Below, piece after piece: positions 6,586-14,472 of a stretch of 64,000 nt of DNA. Position 1 is the stretch's first letter. Each line of letters begins with the position of its first letter. The DNA lies in the NCBI RefSeq assembly GCF_041740695.1, contig NZ_JBGSLK010000074.1, positions 1 to 64,000 of the forward strand, read 5' to 3'. A program made the position numbers and the translations under genes. The stretch is from Haliscomenobacter sp041740695. GTDB lineage: Bacteria; Bacteroidota; Bacteroidia; Chitinophagales; Saprospiraceae. The notes beneath the pieces were generated by a model. The model made no database searches. It was not told where the DNA came from and saw nothing but the letters and a program-made list of their open reading frames with translations.

Positions 6586-8172
6586 TTAACACATCAATTG
6601 TTTGAGCTTCGCCAGTTGATCGGCTACTGCGGCGGGTTTGTCTTTATGCCAACGCACAATCCGGGGAAAACGCAGCACAATGCCTGATTTGTGGCGCTTG
6701 GAAAACTGAATGCCTTCAAAAGCCAACTCAAATACCAACTCGGGCTTCACACTGCGTACAGGCCCAAAACGCTCCAGGGTATTTTCACGAACCCAGGTGT
6801 TGATTTCGTGGTATTCTGCATCGCTCAGGCCCGCATAAGTTTTGGTAAAAGGTACCAATTGCTCGCCGTCCCAGACGGCAAAAGTGAAATCTGTGTACAA
6901 ATTGGCGTTCTCAGCATTTCCACTTTGGGCATAAATCAATACCGCATCTATGGTGTGGGGATCTACCTTCCATTTCCACCAATCGTCGCGCTGGCGGCCA
7001 GTGCCGTAAGGAGAATTTTTGCGCTTGAGCATCAGTCCGGTGCTGTTGAATTCACGCGAACGGGCACGTTCTGCATCCAGGGTTGACAAGGACTCAAAAG
7101 GTATAGTGGTGGATATTTGTAAAACTCCGCCACCAGGGGATTCCTGCACGAGCGCTTCCAACTGCGTACGCCGCTCGATCAAAGGGCGTTCGCGCCAATC
7201 TTCCCCCTGCCACTCTAACAAATCGTAGGCACGAAACACCACTGGAGCTTGTTGGAGCACACTTTTGTTCAGGTTTTTGCGGCTGATGCGGGTTTCTACT
7301 ACTTGCAAAGGCAAAACTTGCCCATCTTTAAAAGGTAAAATTTCCCCATCGATGACAGTCCCATTGGGCAAGGCGGTTTTAAAAATCTGGAATTCGGGGA
7401 ATTTATCGCTCAAGAGTTCTTCAGCGCGCGACCAGACAAACACTTCAGCACCTCGCACTACGATTTGCCCACGGATGCCATCCCAGAGGCGTTCTGCGAG
7501 CCATTCAGCGGCATCACCCAGGCTTTCAGATGCCTCATCCAAGGTGTAGGCCAAAAAGAAAGGATAAGGTTTGGAGGGGTCGGCTACAGTTTGGCCTGCC
7601 AGTACCAATGCCTCAAACGTGATGGAGTCGGGCGTCCAGTTGCTCATCAGGCGATGCGCCAGCACACTTTCCTCTTGGCTGGTCGCTTTGGCCAGGGCTT
7701 TGACCAGGATCATTTGGGCGATACTCATGCGGAAACCACCCGTGATAAGTTTGTTAAAAACAAAGCGCTCGTCAGGGTCCAATTGTGCCCAAGCGGCCTG
7801 TACCTGCTCCCGCCGCTGAGCTTCTTCGAGATTGGCCAGTTCGCGGATGTAATCAATCCAGTAACTAAGGCTTTCCTGAACTGGTCTTGGTGGATTGGGC
7901 AGTATCAAGCTGATGGTTTCGGTCAAGTCACCGACAACCTGGAAGGAGGCTTCAAATAGCCAGTCAGGTATGTTTGTATATTCCTGGGCCCACTCACGCA
8001 ATTGGGCTATATTGACGCTGCGCTTGGGCCTATGTTGGGCGAGCAGCAAGGCAATGGCCCACAATTTATCTTTCGCTGCGGCTTTTTGGAAATAATCGGC
8101 CAGTGCCTCTACCTTGTCATCGGTTTGGGTACTTTGCTCCAATCTTTGAAAAAGCTGTACGAAGTTTTGCAT
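6586..8172 (-). CDS. ATP-dependent DNA ligase-like protein, probably adenylation-defective
   Basis: Resembles the long bacterial ATP-dependent ligases (LigB/'ligase-associated' type): an N-terminal helical DNA-binding domain (residues 1-200), a nucleotidyltransferase domain (205-400) and a C-terminal OB domain (400-528). Motif III (IDGEI), the AYDLLE segment and motif V (DWWKWKVD) are present. In motif I, however, the expected KxDG lysine is leucine (L229 in ERLWDGIRG), and in motif IV the expected EG pair is TG (T378 in STGLMLKR). The lysine normally carries AMP, so self-adenylation should fail. The usual partner genes (exonuclease, helicase, phosphoesterase) are absent. The start is the ATG at 8172; a TTG lies two codons upstream. 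Confidence 0.85.
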   Translation of the reverse strand: MQNFVQLFQRLEQSTQTDDKVEALADYFQKAAAKDKLWAIALLLAQHRPKRSVNIAQLREWAQEYTNIPDWLFEASFQVVGDLTETISLILPNPPRPVQESLSYWIDYIRELANLEEAQRREQVQAAWAQLDPDERFVFNKLITGGFRMSIAQMILVKALAKATSQEESVLAHRLMSNWTPDSITFEALVLAGQTVADPSKPYPFFLAYTLDEASESLGDAAEWLAERLWDGIRGQIVVRGAEVFVWSRAEELLSDKFPEFQIFKTALPNGTVIDGEILPFKDGQVLPLQVVETRISRKNLNKSVLQQAPVVFRAYDLLEWQGEDWRERPLIERRTQLEALVQESPGGGVLQISTTIPFESLSTLDAERARSREFNSTGLMLKRKNSPYGTGRQRDDWWKWKVDPHTIDAVLIYAQSGNAENANLYTDFTFAVWDGEQLVPFTKTYAGLSDAEYHEINTWVRENTLERFGPVRSVKPELVFELAFEGIQFSKRHKSGIVLRFPRIVRWHKDKPAAVADQLAKLKQLMC

Positions 8173-8204
8173 GCTCAATTAAACACCAGAACAGCATCGA
8201 AGGC

Positions 8205-10073
8205 TCAAGCCAGCTCTGCCAATTCCATCCAACGCATTTCCTTTTCCTCGATTTGTCCCGTCAATTGATTGATTTCCTGCGAAAACTTTTTGATGTCATC
8301 CGGGGTCAAATCTGTACGATTGAACTGATCCGCCACCTGCGTCTTTTTTTCTTCCAGTTTTTGGATTTCTTTTTCGATGCGGTTCATTTCTTTGCGTTGG
8401 TCAAAAGTCAGGCCGGGTTTTGCTTCCTTTTGTTCGTCTTTGACCTTTTGTTGTTCGGCTTTCCCTTGGCGGCGTTGTTCGCGTTCTTTTTCGCGCTGGA
8501 TTTCGCGGTAGTCGCTGTAGTCGCCGTTGAAGTCGCGGATTTGGCCATCGCCTTCAAATACGAAGAGGTGTTCCACCACCTTGTCCATAAAGTAGCGGTC
8601 GTGCGTGACGATGATCACGCAGCCGGGGAATTCGAGGAGGAAGTCTTCCAGAATATTGAGGGTGAGGATGTCCAGATCGTTGGTGGGCTCATCCAGGATC
8701 AGGAAGTTGGGGTTGCGCATCAAGATCATCAACAAAAACAGGCGGCGGCGCTCACCTCCACTCAATTGTGATACAAAGACCAACTGTTGTTTGCGGCTAA
8801 ACAAAAAACGTTCCAGCAGTTGGGCCGCACTGAGTTTGAGTCCTTTTTCCAGGGGGATGTATTCGGCAATGTCTTGCACCGCGTCGATGACCCGTTTGTC
8901 TTCTTTGAGCTGGATGCCATCTTGGGTGTAATAGCCAAAGAGGGTATTGTCACCTTGCACAACCTTGCCAGTATCGGGGCGAATTTCGCCAGTGAGGATT
9001 TTGAGGAAAGTGGTTTTGCCCACACCATTGGGGCCTACAATGCCTACCCGCTCAAAAGGGCGAAACTTGTAGTTCATGCCCTCCACGATCTTTTGGTCCT
9101 TGAAACTTTTGCCGACATTGTGCAGCTCCAGCACTTTTTTACCCATGCGCTGGCCTTTGATGTCGATTTTCATTTCTTTTTCAACGGTGACGCTGGATAC
9201 TTTTTCGTTGAGGTCGCTGTAAGAATCTACCCGTGACTTGGCCTTGGTGCTACGGGCTTTGGGTTGGCGGCGCACCCAGTCCAGTTCTTTTTTGAGCAGT
9301 TTACGGTCTTTCTCCAGCTCGATGTTTTCGTTTTCGGCGCGGGCGGCTTTTTTCTCCAAAAAATCCGAATAATTGCCGCTGTATTTGTATACCTGACCTT
9401 GATCCAATTCCACGATCTGGTTGCAAACCCGTTCCAGAAAGTAGCGGTCGTGGGTCACCATCAGGATGGTAAAATTGGGCTGCGCCAGGTATTCTTCCAA
9501 CCACTCAATCATATCGAGGTCCAGGTGGTTGGTAGGTTCATCGAGGATCAAAAAATCAGGATCGGCCAGGATCATGCGCACCAGGGCGAGGCGTTTTTTT
9601 TGCCCGCCCGAAAGGGTCCGTACTGGCTGGGCATGATTGTTGATTCGAAAGCGGGTGAGCAGTTCTTTTAGTTTGGTGTCGAGGTCCCAGGCTTTAAGGT
9701 CGTCCATCTGGGTCATGGCCGCCTGCAGGATGGTTTCGTTGTCACTTTGCAACAGAGCCTCTTCGTAGGCTTTGATCGCCTTGAACGCTGGATTGTCGGC
9801 ATCCAAAGCCGCTTCAATGATGATGTGGTTGGGGTTGAAAACCGGGTCTTGAAACAAAAAGCCTACCCGGGCATCGCGGTGCATGATCATGCGGGCTTGC
9901 TCGCCTTCGGACTTTTCCAGCCCCGCTACTACTCTGAGCAGGGTGGATTTGCCGGAGCCGTTTTTGGCTACGAGTCCCACTTTTTGGTTTTTGTTGACTT
10001 GCAGGTTGATGTTTTGGAAGAGTACTTTTTCCCCGTAGGTCTTGGTCACGTTTTCCAGCGTCAGGTAATTCAC
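8205..10073 (-). CDS. ABC-F family ATP-binding protein (Uup-like)
   Basis: Soluble twin-ATPase protein of the ABC-F class; family members act at the ribosome or in DNA maintenance rather than in transport. The first nucleotide-binding domain has GLVAKNGSGKST, LSGGQKKR and LILDEPTNHLDL. A charged linker (about 230-310) follows. The second domain has GIVGPNGVGKTT, LSGGERRR and LILDEPTNDLD. A C-terminal coiled coil (RIEKEIQKLEEKKTQV) is as in Uup. No membrane segments are present. I place the start at the GTG at 10073 (VNYLTLENV), where homology begins, giving 622 residues. The frame extends to 10211 without supporting similarity and would overlap egtB. Divergent from egtB. Confidence 0.9.
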   Translation of the reverse strand: MNYLTLENVTKTYGEKVLFQNINLQVNKNQKVGLVAKNGSGKSTLLRVVAGLEKSEGEQARMIMHRDARVGFLFQDPVFNPNHIIIEAALDADNPAFKAIKAYEEALLQSDNETILQAAMTQMDDLKAWDLDTKLKELLTRFRINNHAQPVRTLSGGQKKRLALVRMILADPDFLILDEPTNHLDLDMIEWLEEYLAQPNFTILMVTHDRYFLERVCNQIVELDQGQVYKYSGNYSDFLEKKAARAENENIELEKDRKLLKKELDWVRRQPKARSTKAKSRVDSYSDLNEKVSSVTVEKEMKIDIKGQRMGKKVLELHNVGKSFKDQKIVEGMNYKFRPFERVGIVGPNGVGKTTFLKILTGEIRPDTGKVVQGDNTLFGYYTQDGIQLKEDKRVIDAVQDIAEYIPLEKGLKLSAAQLLERFLFSRKQQLVFVSQLSGGERRRLFLLMILMRNPNFLILDEPTNDLDILTLNILEDFLLEFPGCVIIVTHDRYFMDKVVEHLFVFEGDGQIRDFNGDYSDYREIQREKEREQRRQGKAEQQKVKDEQKEAKPGLTFDQRKEMNRIEKEIQKLEEKKTQVADQFNRTDLTPDDIKKFSQEINQLTGQIEEKEMRWMELAELA

Positions 10074-10201
10074 GGCGGTGTAGATTTTAGGGGGCGAAGA
10101 TAGGAAAAATTGGGCGATGTTATGGGGGACATCTAGGATGGCAGATTTTTCCTGAAACAATTTTCCACTTTGTGTTATTTTTATAAAACCAACCCAAATC
10201 C

Positions 10202-11470
10202 ATGATGCCAACAGCTACCCATATTTCCCTACGCACCCGCTATACTCAAATCCGCCAGCAATCCGAACAATTGTGTGCGCCCCTGGCCACCGAAGACTAC
10301 GTGGTGCAACCCAGCCCCGACGTGAGTCCGCCCAAGTGGCATTTGGGGCATACGACCTGGTTTTTTGAAAATTTTCTACTCGTTCCTTACCTGAAAGATT
10401 ACACCGTTTTTAATCCAAAATATCCCTTTTTTTTCAACAGTTATTACGAAAGCCAGGGGCCAAGGGTACACCGCAGCCACCGGGGGAACATGACCCGCCC
10501 TTCGGTGGAAGACATTTACAAGTTTCGCAAATACGTAGATCAACATTTGTTGGAACTCATTGAGCAAATTGAAACCAGCGATGAATCCTGGGCTACTGAA
10601 GCCCGCTTTACCCTCGAAGTTGGCTTGCAACACGAACAACAGCACCAGGAACTACTAGTAACGGACATCAAATACATCCTGGGCAACAACCCGCTTTTTC
10701 CGGTATATGATCCCCGCGAACCCTCAAGGGCCGAGCTCATTCGCCTGGCCAAATGGATTGAAATGGACGCCGGTTTGTATACCATCGGCCATCTTGGTGA
10801 CGATTTTTGCTGGGACAACGAGCTCAATGCCCATCAGGTTTACCTACAGGAATACGCTATCCAGGATCGCCTGGTGACCAATGGCGAATACCTGGAATTT
10901 ATGCTGGCTGGCGGTTATGACAACCATGAGCATTGGCTGGCAGAAGGTTGGGATTGGGTAAAAGGATTGGAAAGTAAATCGCCATTGTATTGGTACGCGG
11001 TAGAAGGAAAAGCTTGGCATCATTATACATTACAGGGATTTCGGCCCGTCGATTTGAACTTGCCCGTCACCCACGTCAGTTATTTTGAAGCTGATGCCTT
11101 TGCGCGTTGGAAGGGCTTGCGTTTGCCTACCGAGCAAGAGTGGGAAGCGGCCTGCCGGGTTGCTGAACCACAAATCAGCGGCAATTTTTTGGAACAAAAC
11201 CATTGGCATCCTCATGGTGTTGGTCAAAGGGTGGCTACCCAGTTTTTGGGGGACGTATGGGAATGGACGGCCAGCGCCTACCTGCCTTACCCCAATTACC
11301 CTCGTTTCAAAGGCGCCTTGGGGGAATACAATGGCAAATTTATGATCAACCAGATGGTCTTGCGTGGTGGCTCAGTGGCTACGCCCCAATCGCATATGCG
11401 CGTCAGTTACCGCAATTTTTTCCAAACCGACAAACGTTGGCAATTCACCGGAATCCGTTTAGCACGCTAA
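10202..11470 (+). CDS. egtB: Ergothioneine biosynthesis iron(II) sulfoxide synthase EgtB
   Basis: Non-haem iron enzyme that joins hercynine to a thiol donor (cysteine or gamma-glutamylcysteine) to make the hercynyl sulfoxide intermediate of ergothioneine. The 422-residue product has an N-terminal DinB-like domain with likely iron ligands H50 (HLGHTTWFFE) and H144/H148 in HEQQHQE (HxxxHxE), then an FGE-sulfatase-like domain from about 185 (GDDFCWDNE, PVTHVSYFEADAFARWKGLRLPTEQEWE, GDVWEWTASAY, LRGGSVATP). The thiol donor cannot be told from sequence alone. The gene is followed by egtD, with a 116-bp repeat element inserted between them directly after the egtB stop. Confidence 0.93.
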   Translation: MMPTATHISLRTRYTQIRQQSEQLCAPLATEDYVVQPSPDVSPPKWHLGHTTWFFENFLLVPYLKDYTVFNPKYPFFFNSYYESQGPRVHRSHRGNMTRPSVEDIYKFRKYVDQHLLELIEQIETSDESWATEARFTLEVGLQHEQQHQELLVTDIKYILGNNPLFPVYDPREPSRAELIRLAKWIEMDAGLYTIGHLGDDFCWDNELNAHQVYLQEYAIQDRLVTNGEYLEFMLAGGYDNHEHWLAEGWDWVKGLESKSPLYWYAVEGKAWHHYTLQGFRPVDLNLPVTHVSYFEADAFARWKGLRLPTEQEWEAACRVAEPQISGNFLEQNHWHPHGVGQRVATQFLGDVWEWTASAYLPYPNYPRFKGALGEYNGKFMINQMVLRGGSVATPQSHMRVSYRNFFQTDKRWQFTGIRLAR

Positions 11471-11586
11471 GGGGCAATAAAAAATAAGTGTTTCATTTTG
11501 CCAAAGGATTAGATAATTAAACGGTTCATTTTAAGTGTCTTATCTAATCATTTGGCTCAGGAAAAATGAATACTTATTTTTGCCCC
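11471..11586. mobile_element. 116-bp MITE-like palindrome, copy 1
   Basis: Ends in ggggca and tgcccc and is largely palindromic: aataagtgtttcattttgcc pairs with the aaaaatgaatacttatt side, and aaaggattagata pairs with tatctaatcattt. A second copy lies at 49341-49455 in the opposite orientation and is close to 90% identical by eye. No coding capacity. It begins on the base after the egtB stop codon and separates egtB from egtD. Confidence 0.85.
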
Positions 11587-11604
11587 ACTACTAAAACTTA
11601 TTGA

Positions 11605-12576
11605 ATGATTTTGACTGCTGAAACAAATACACAATTGTCTGCTTTTGCGCAGGATAGCCTCAAGGGTCTGAGTAGCCAGCCCAAATATTTGCTTTCCAAA
11701 TACTTCTACGACGCGGCTGGGGATCGGCTTTTCCAGGACATCATGGAATTGCCGGAGTATTACCTGACCCGCTGCGAAGATGAAATTTTGCGCCAATACG
11801 CCGGGGATTTGGCACAATATCTGGGCGAAGCCCCTTTTGACCTCATCGAATTGGGGGCAGGTGATGGGCTCAAAACTCGCATCCTGCTGGAACAGTTTCA
11901 AAACCAGGCGCTGCATTTCCGTTACTTGCCCGTGGATATTTCTGCCAATATTTTGGCGCATTTGCAAGAAACGTTGAGTGCTTTGTGGCCGGATTTGACC
12001 GTCGTCCCGCTGGAAGGTGATTATTTTACCGCTTTGCACCAAATGCCCGCCGCCGAAACGCCGCGCCGTAAGTTGGTGTTGTTTTTGGGCTCGACCATCG
12101 GGAATATGACCTTGGCGGACTCCCGGGCTTTTTTGCAGCGACTCCGCGTTGAGTTGTCTCCCGGCGATTTGCTGCTGGTCGGTTTTGACCTCAAAAAAGA
12201 CCCGGACATCATTCTGGCTGCTTACAACGATGCAGCGGGAGTAACCAGCGCTTTTAACCACAATCACCTGTTGCGCATCAATCGGGAACTGGGTGCCAAT
12301 TTTGACGCACAAACTTTTTTGCATTGGCCGTTGTATCAACCTACTACAGGCCATACCAAAAGTTACCTATTGAGCACGATTGCACAAAAGGTGTACATCA
12401 AAGCACTGGATGTGAACATAGACTTTGCCGCCTGGGAAGCGATCGATATGGAGTTGTCCAAAAAATTTGATTTTGCAGAAATCGAGTCCCTGGCTGCTGA
12501 TGCACAGTTAAAAGTGTTGACCTATTTTCAGGATCAAAAGCAGTATTTTAGCGACGTGTTATTTGTACTTGAATAA
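11605..12576 (+). CDS. egtD: L-histidine N(alpha)-methyltransferase EgtD
   Basis: SAM-dependent enzyme that trimethylates histidine to hercynine, the first step of ergothioneine synthesis. The 323-residue product has the family N-terminus (KYLLSKYFYDAAGDRLFQDIMELPEYYLTRCEDEIL), a SAM-binding loop (LIELGAGDGLKTRILLE), VDISANIL, FLGSTIGNM and DLKKDPDIILAAYND. The size matches EgtD (about 320). It lies downstream of egtB on the same strand; the pair should suffice for hercynyl sulfoxide formation. A separate C-S lyase (EgtE) or EgtC is not seen in the window. The next gene starts 26 nt after its stop. Confidence 0.95.
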   Translation: MILTAETNTQLSAFAQDSLKGLSSQPKYLLSKYFYDAAGDRLFQDIMELPEYYLTRCEDEILRQYAGDLAQYLGEAPFDLIELGAGDGLKTRILLEQFQNQALHFRYLPVDISANILAHLQETLSALWPDLTVVPLEGDYFTALHQMPAAETPRRKLVLFLGSTIGNMTLADSRAFLQRLRVELSPGDLLLVGFDLKKDPDIILAAYNDAAGVTSAFNHNHLLRINRELGANFDAQTFLHWPLYQPTTGHTKSYLLSTIAQKVYIKALDVNIDFAAWEAIDMELSKKFDFAEIESLAADAQLKVLTYFQDQKQYFSDVLFVLE

Positions 12577-12602
12577 TTTATCCTTGAATAAACAATCCAA
12601 AC

Positions 12603-12872
12603 ATGGCAAAAGCACCTTGTCAACATATGCCCCCACTCGACGAAGTCAAAGTGGCCAAAGCCCATGAATGCGCCGAGTGTGTCAAAACGGGCGGCCATTG
12701 GGTACACCTGCGCACCTGTCAAACCTGCGGCGAAACCCACTGCTGTGATTCGTCACCCAACAAACATGCAACCAAACATTTCCATGAGAGTGGGCACCCG
12801 GTGGTAAGCTCTGCCGAACCGGGTGAAAGTTGGTTGTGGTGTTTCGAAGAGAATGTTTTTTACCCGTATTGA
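12603..12872 (+). CDS. UBP-type zinc finger protein
   Basis: An 89-residue protein made of almost nothing but a ZnF-UBP domain: CxH at the N-terminus, CAEC, CQTCGETHCCD, then a histidine-rich HATKHFHESGHPV segment. In eukaryotes this fold binds the free C-terminus of ubiquitin. Bacterial stand-alone versions have no proven partner that I can name. It sits 4 nt upstream of the histidine kinase gene and 26 nt after egtD. The same trio with a response-regulator/flavoprotein fusion is, to my knowledge, a recurring bacterial neighbourhood, which suggests a sensory or adaptor role. Confidence 0.9.
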   Translation: MAKAPCQHMPPLDEVKVAKAHECAECVKTGGHWVHLRTCQTCGETHCCDSSPNKHATKHFHESGHPVVSSAEPGESWLWCFEENVFYPY

Positions 12873-12876
12873 ATGA

Positions 12877-14328
12877 ATGATCGAAGCAACCTTTTCCCTA
12901 AATCAACTGAATTCTTCTGTGAAAATCATCGATAAACACTCCGATTTGTTGTCCACCTTGGCCAAATTCGAAATCTTCGACGGGGTAGCCACCGAGGCCA
13001 TTCAATGGTTCATCGACCGTGCGGAATACCGGCAATACCTGGAAGGGGAACATTTTATTCGCCCTGGCGACGAGGCCCAATACATGACTCTGGTAGTGAG
13101 AGGCCAGTACGTGTTGCGCATGCAACAAGGCAATGAATTTCGGGATTTAATGGAAGGTGGCCCAGGCGACGTGTCGGGGCTTTTGCCCTTTTCCCGCATG
13201 AAAAAATACTCCGGCTATGGCACCATCATCTGCCCCAGCATGGAGATTTTGGCACTGCATCGCTCTTGTTTTGCCCCCATGGCTCAGATCAGCTATGAAT
13301 TGACCCAAAATCTGGTAGCGGCCATGTCTTCCCGCATCAAGAGCTACACCGAGCAGCGTTTACAGGAGGAAAAATTGATGTCGCTGGGCAAACTATCGGC
13401 GGGTTTAGCACACGAACTCAACAATCCAGCCGCGGCCCTGGTACGTGGTGCCGATGAGTTGTACCAACGACTACACATGTCCCCCGAACGCTTCAAGTCA
13501 ATCATCACCATGCGGGTGACCCCAGAGGAAACCGACGCACTGAACGAAATCCTCTTTGCCAAAGCCCGTCAGGGCCCCATCAAAGAACTGAGCTTGATGG
13601 AGCGAGAAGGTTGTAAGGATGAACTGTTAGACTGGCTCGAAGACCACGACATCAACAATGCGGACGACATCGCCGAAACCTTCCTCGATTTTGGCCTGCA
13701 CCTCGAAGACGCCGAAGCCATGAAAACCGCCCTCAATGGCAAGGAACTCAACCCCATGATGTGGTGGATTGAAAGTACCCTGAGTATGGAGCGACTGGTG
13801 CAAGAAATTCGGGAGTCGGCGGATCGGATCGGGAGTTTGGTGGGTTCCATCAAAGTGTATACGCACATGGATCAAAGCCAGGATTTGCAGCCTAGCGACT
13901 TGCACGAAGGCATCCGCAGCTCGATGATCATGCTCAAGCACCAGTTCAAGGATAAAGGCATTCAGGTGGTCAAAGATTTTGACCCGGAGATGCCTTTGGT
14001 CAAATTGTTCCCCGGCCAGATCAACCAGGTTTGGACCAACCTGATCGACAATGCCATCGATGCCATCCCAGCTACCAATGGAGTTTTGAAAGTGCATACC
14101 TATACCAAAAACCACAAAGCGGTAGTCGACATCATCGACAATGGTGCGGGCATCCCTGAAACGGTGCTCAGCAAAATATTTGACCCTTTTTTCACGACCA
14201 AAGAAGTAGGCAAAGGCACCGGAATGGGGCTGGAAATCACCCGCCGCATTGTGCTCAAACACCACGGTGAACTCAATGTAAAATCTAAGCCAGGCGAAAC
14301 GATTTTTTCAGTTTGTCTTCCTCTTTAA
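12877..14328 (+). CDS. Cytosolic sensor histidine kinase with cNMP-binding domain
   Basis: A 483-residue kinase without membrane segments. Residues 25-145 form a Crp-like cyclic-nucleotide-binding or double-beta-helix sensor (FEIFDGV..., GEHFIRPGDEAQYMTLVVRGQYVL). The phospho-acceptor is H179 in SAGLAHELNNPAAA. An insert of about 150 residues follows. The ATPase domain has the N box (NLIDNAIDA), DNGAGIP and GKGTGMGLEITRR. The start at 12877 is 4 nt after the UBP-finger stop, indicating translational coupling. The likely target is the REC domain of the downstream flavoprotein fusion at 14473, although a composite palindrome lies between the two genes. Confidence 0.93.
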   Translation: MIEATFSLNQLNSSVKIIDKHSDLLSTLAKFEIFDGVATEAIQWFIDRAEYRQYLEGEHFIRPGDEAQYMTLVVRGQYVLRMQQGNEFRDLMEGGPGDVSGLLPFSRMKKYSGYGTIICPSMEILALHRSCFAPMAQISYELTQNLVAAMSSRIKSYTEQRLQEEKLMSLGKLSAGLAHELNNPAAALVRGADELYQRLHMSPERFKSIITMRVTPEETDALNEILFAKARQGPIKELSLMEREGCKDELLDWLEDHDINNADDIAETFLDFGLHLEDAEAMKTALNGKELNPMMWWIESTLSMERLVQEIRESADRIGSLVGSIKVYTHMDQSQDLQPSDLHEGIRSSMIMLKHQFKDKGIQVVKDFDPEMPLVKLFPGQINQVWTNLIDNAIDAIPATNGVLKVHTYTKNHKAVVDIIDNGAGIPETVLSKIFDPFFTTKEVGKGTGMGLEITRRIVLKHHGELNVKSKPGETIFSVCLPL

Positions 14329-14331
14329 AAA

Positions 14332-14443
14332 GTTGAGAAGGTTGAGGGAGGTTGAGGCTACCGCGAGCGACTTAGACAAGGACATTGTCAAAATCGCTCG
14401 CGGTAGCCTCAACCTTCTCAACCTTCCTCAACCTCCCTCAACC
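14332..14443. repeat. Composite palindrome C
   Basis: The left arm is gttgagaag/gttgaggga/ggttgag words (14332-14356), the core gctaccgcga...tcgcggtagc (14357-14407), and the right arm inverted words to 14443. It begins 4 nt after the kinase stop and ends 30 nt before the next ATG. The inner stem of the core is gaca/tgtc, where element A has gacg/cgtc. Confidence 0.85.
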
Positions 14444-14472
14444 AATTAATTCAACGCTCAACTTTAACAATC

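Noticed and set aside
10074..10211. 46-residue N-terminal extension of the ABC-F protein up to an ATG inside egtB
   Set aside because: No similarity to the family, overlap with the divergent gene, and a GTG exactly at the family N-terminus.
12603..12872. UBP zinc finger read as a deubiquitinase or evidence for a bacterial ubiquitin pathway
   Set aside because: Only the zinc finger is present, with no peptidase domain, E1/E2-like or ubiquitin-like gene nearby. The name reflects the fold only.
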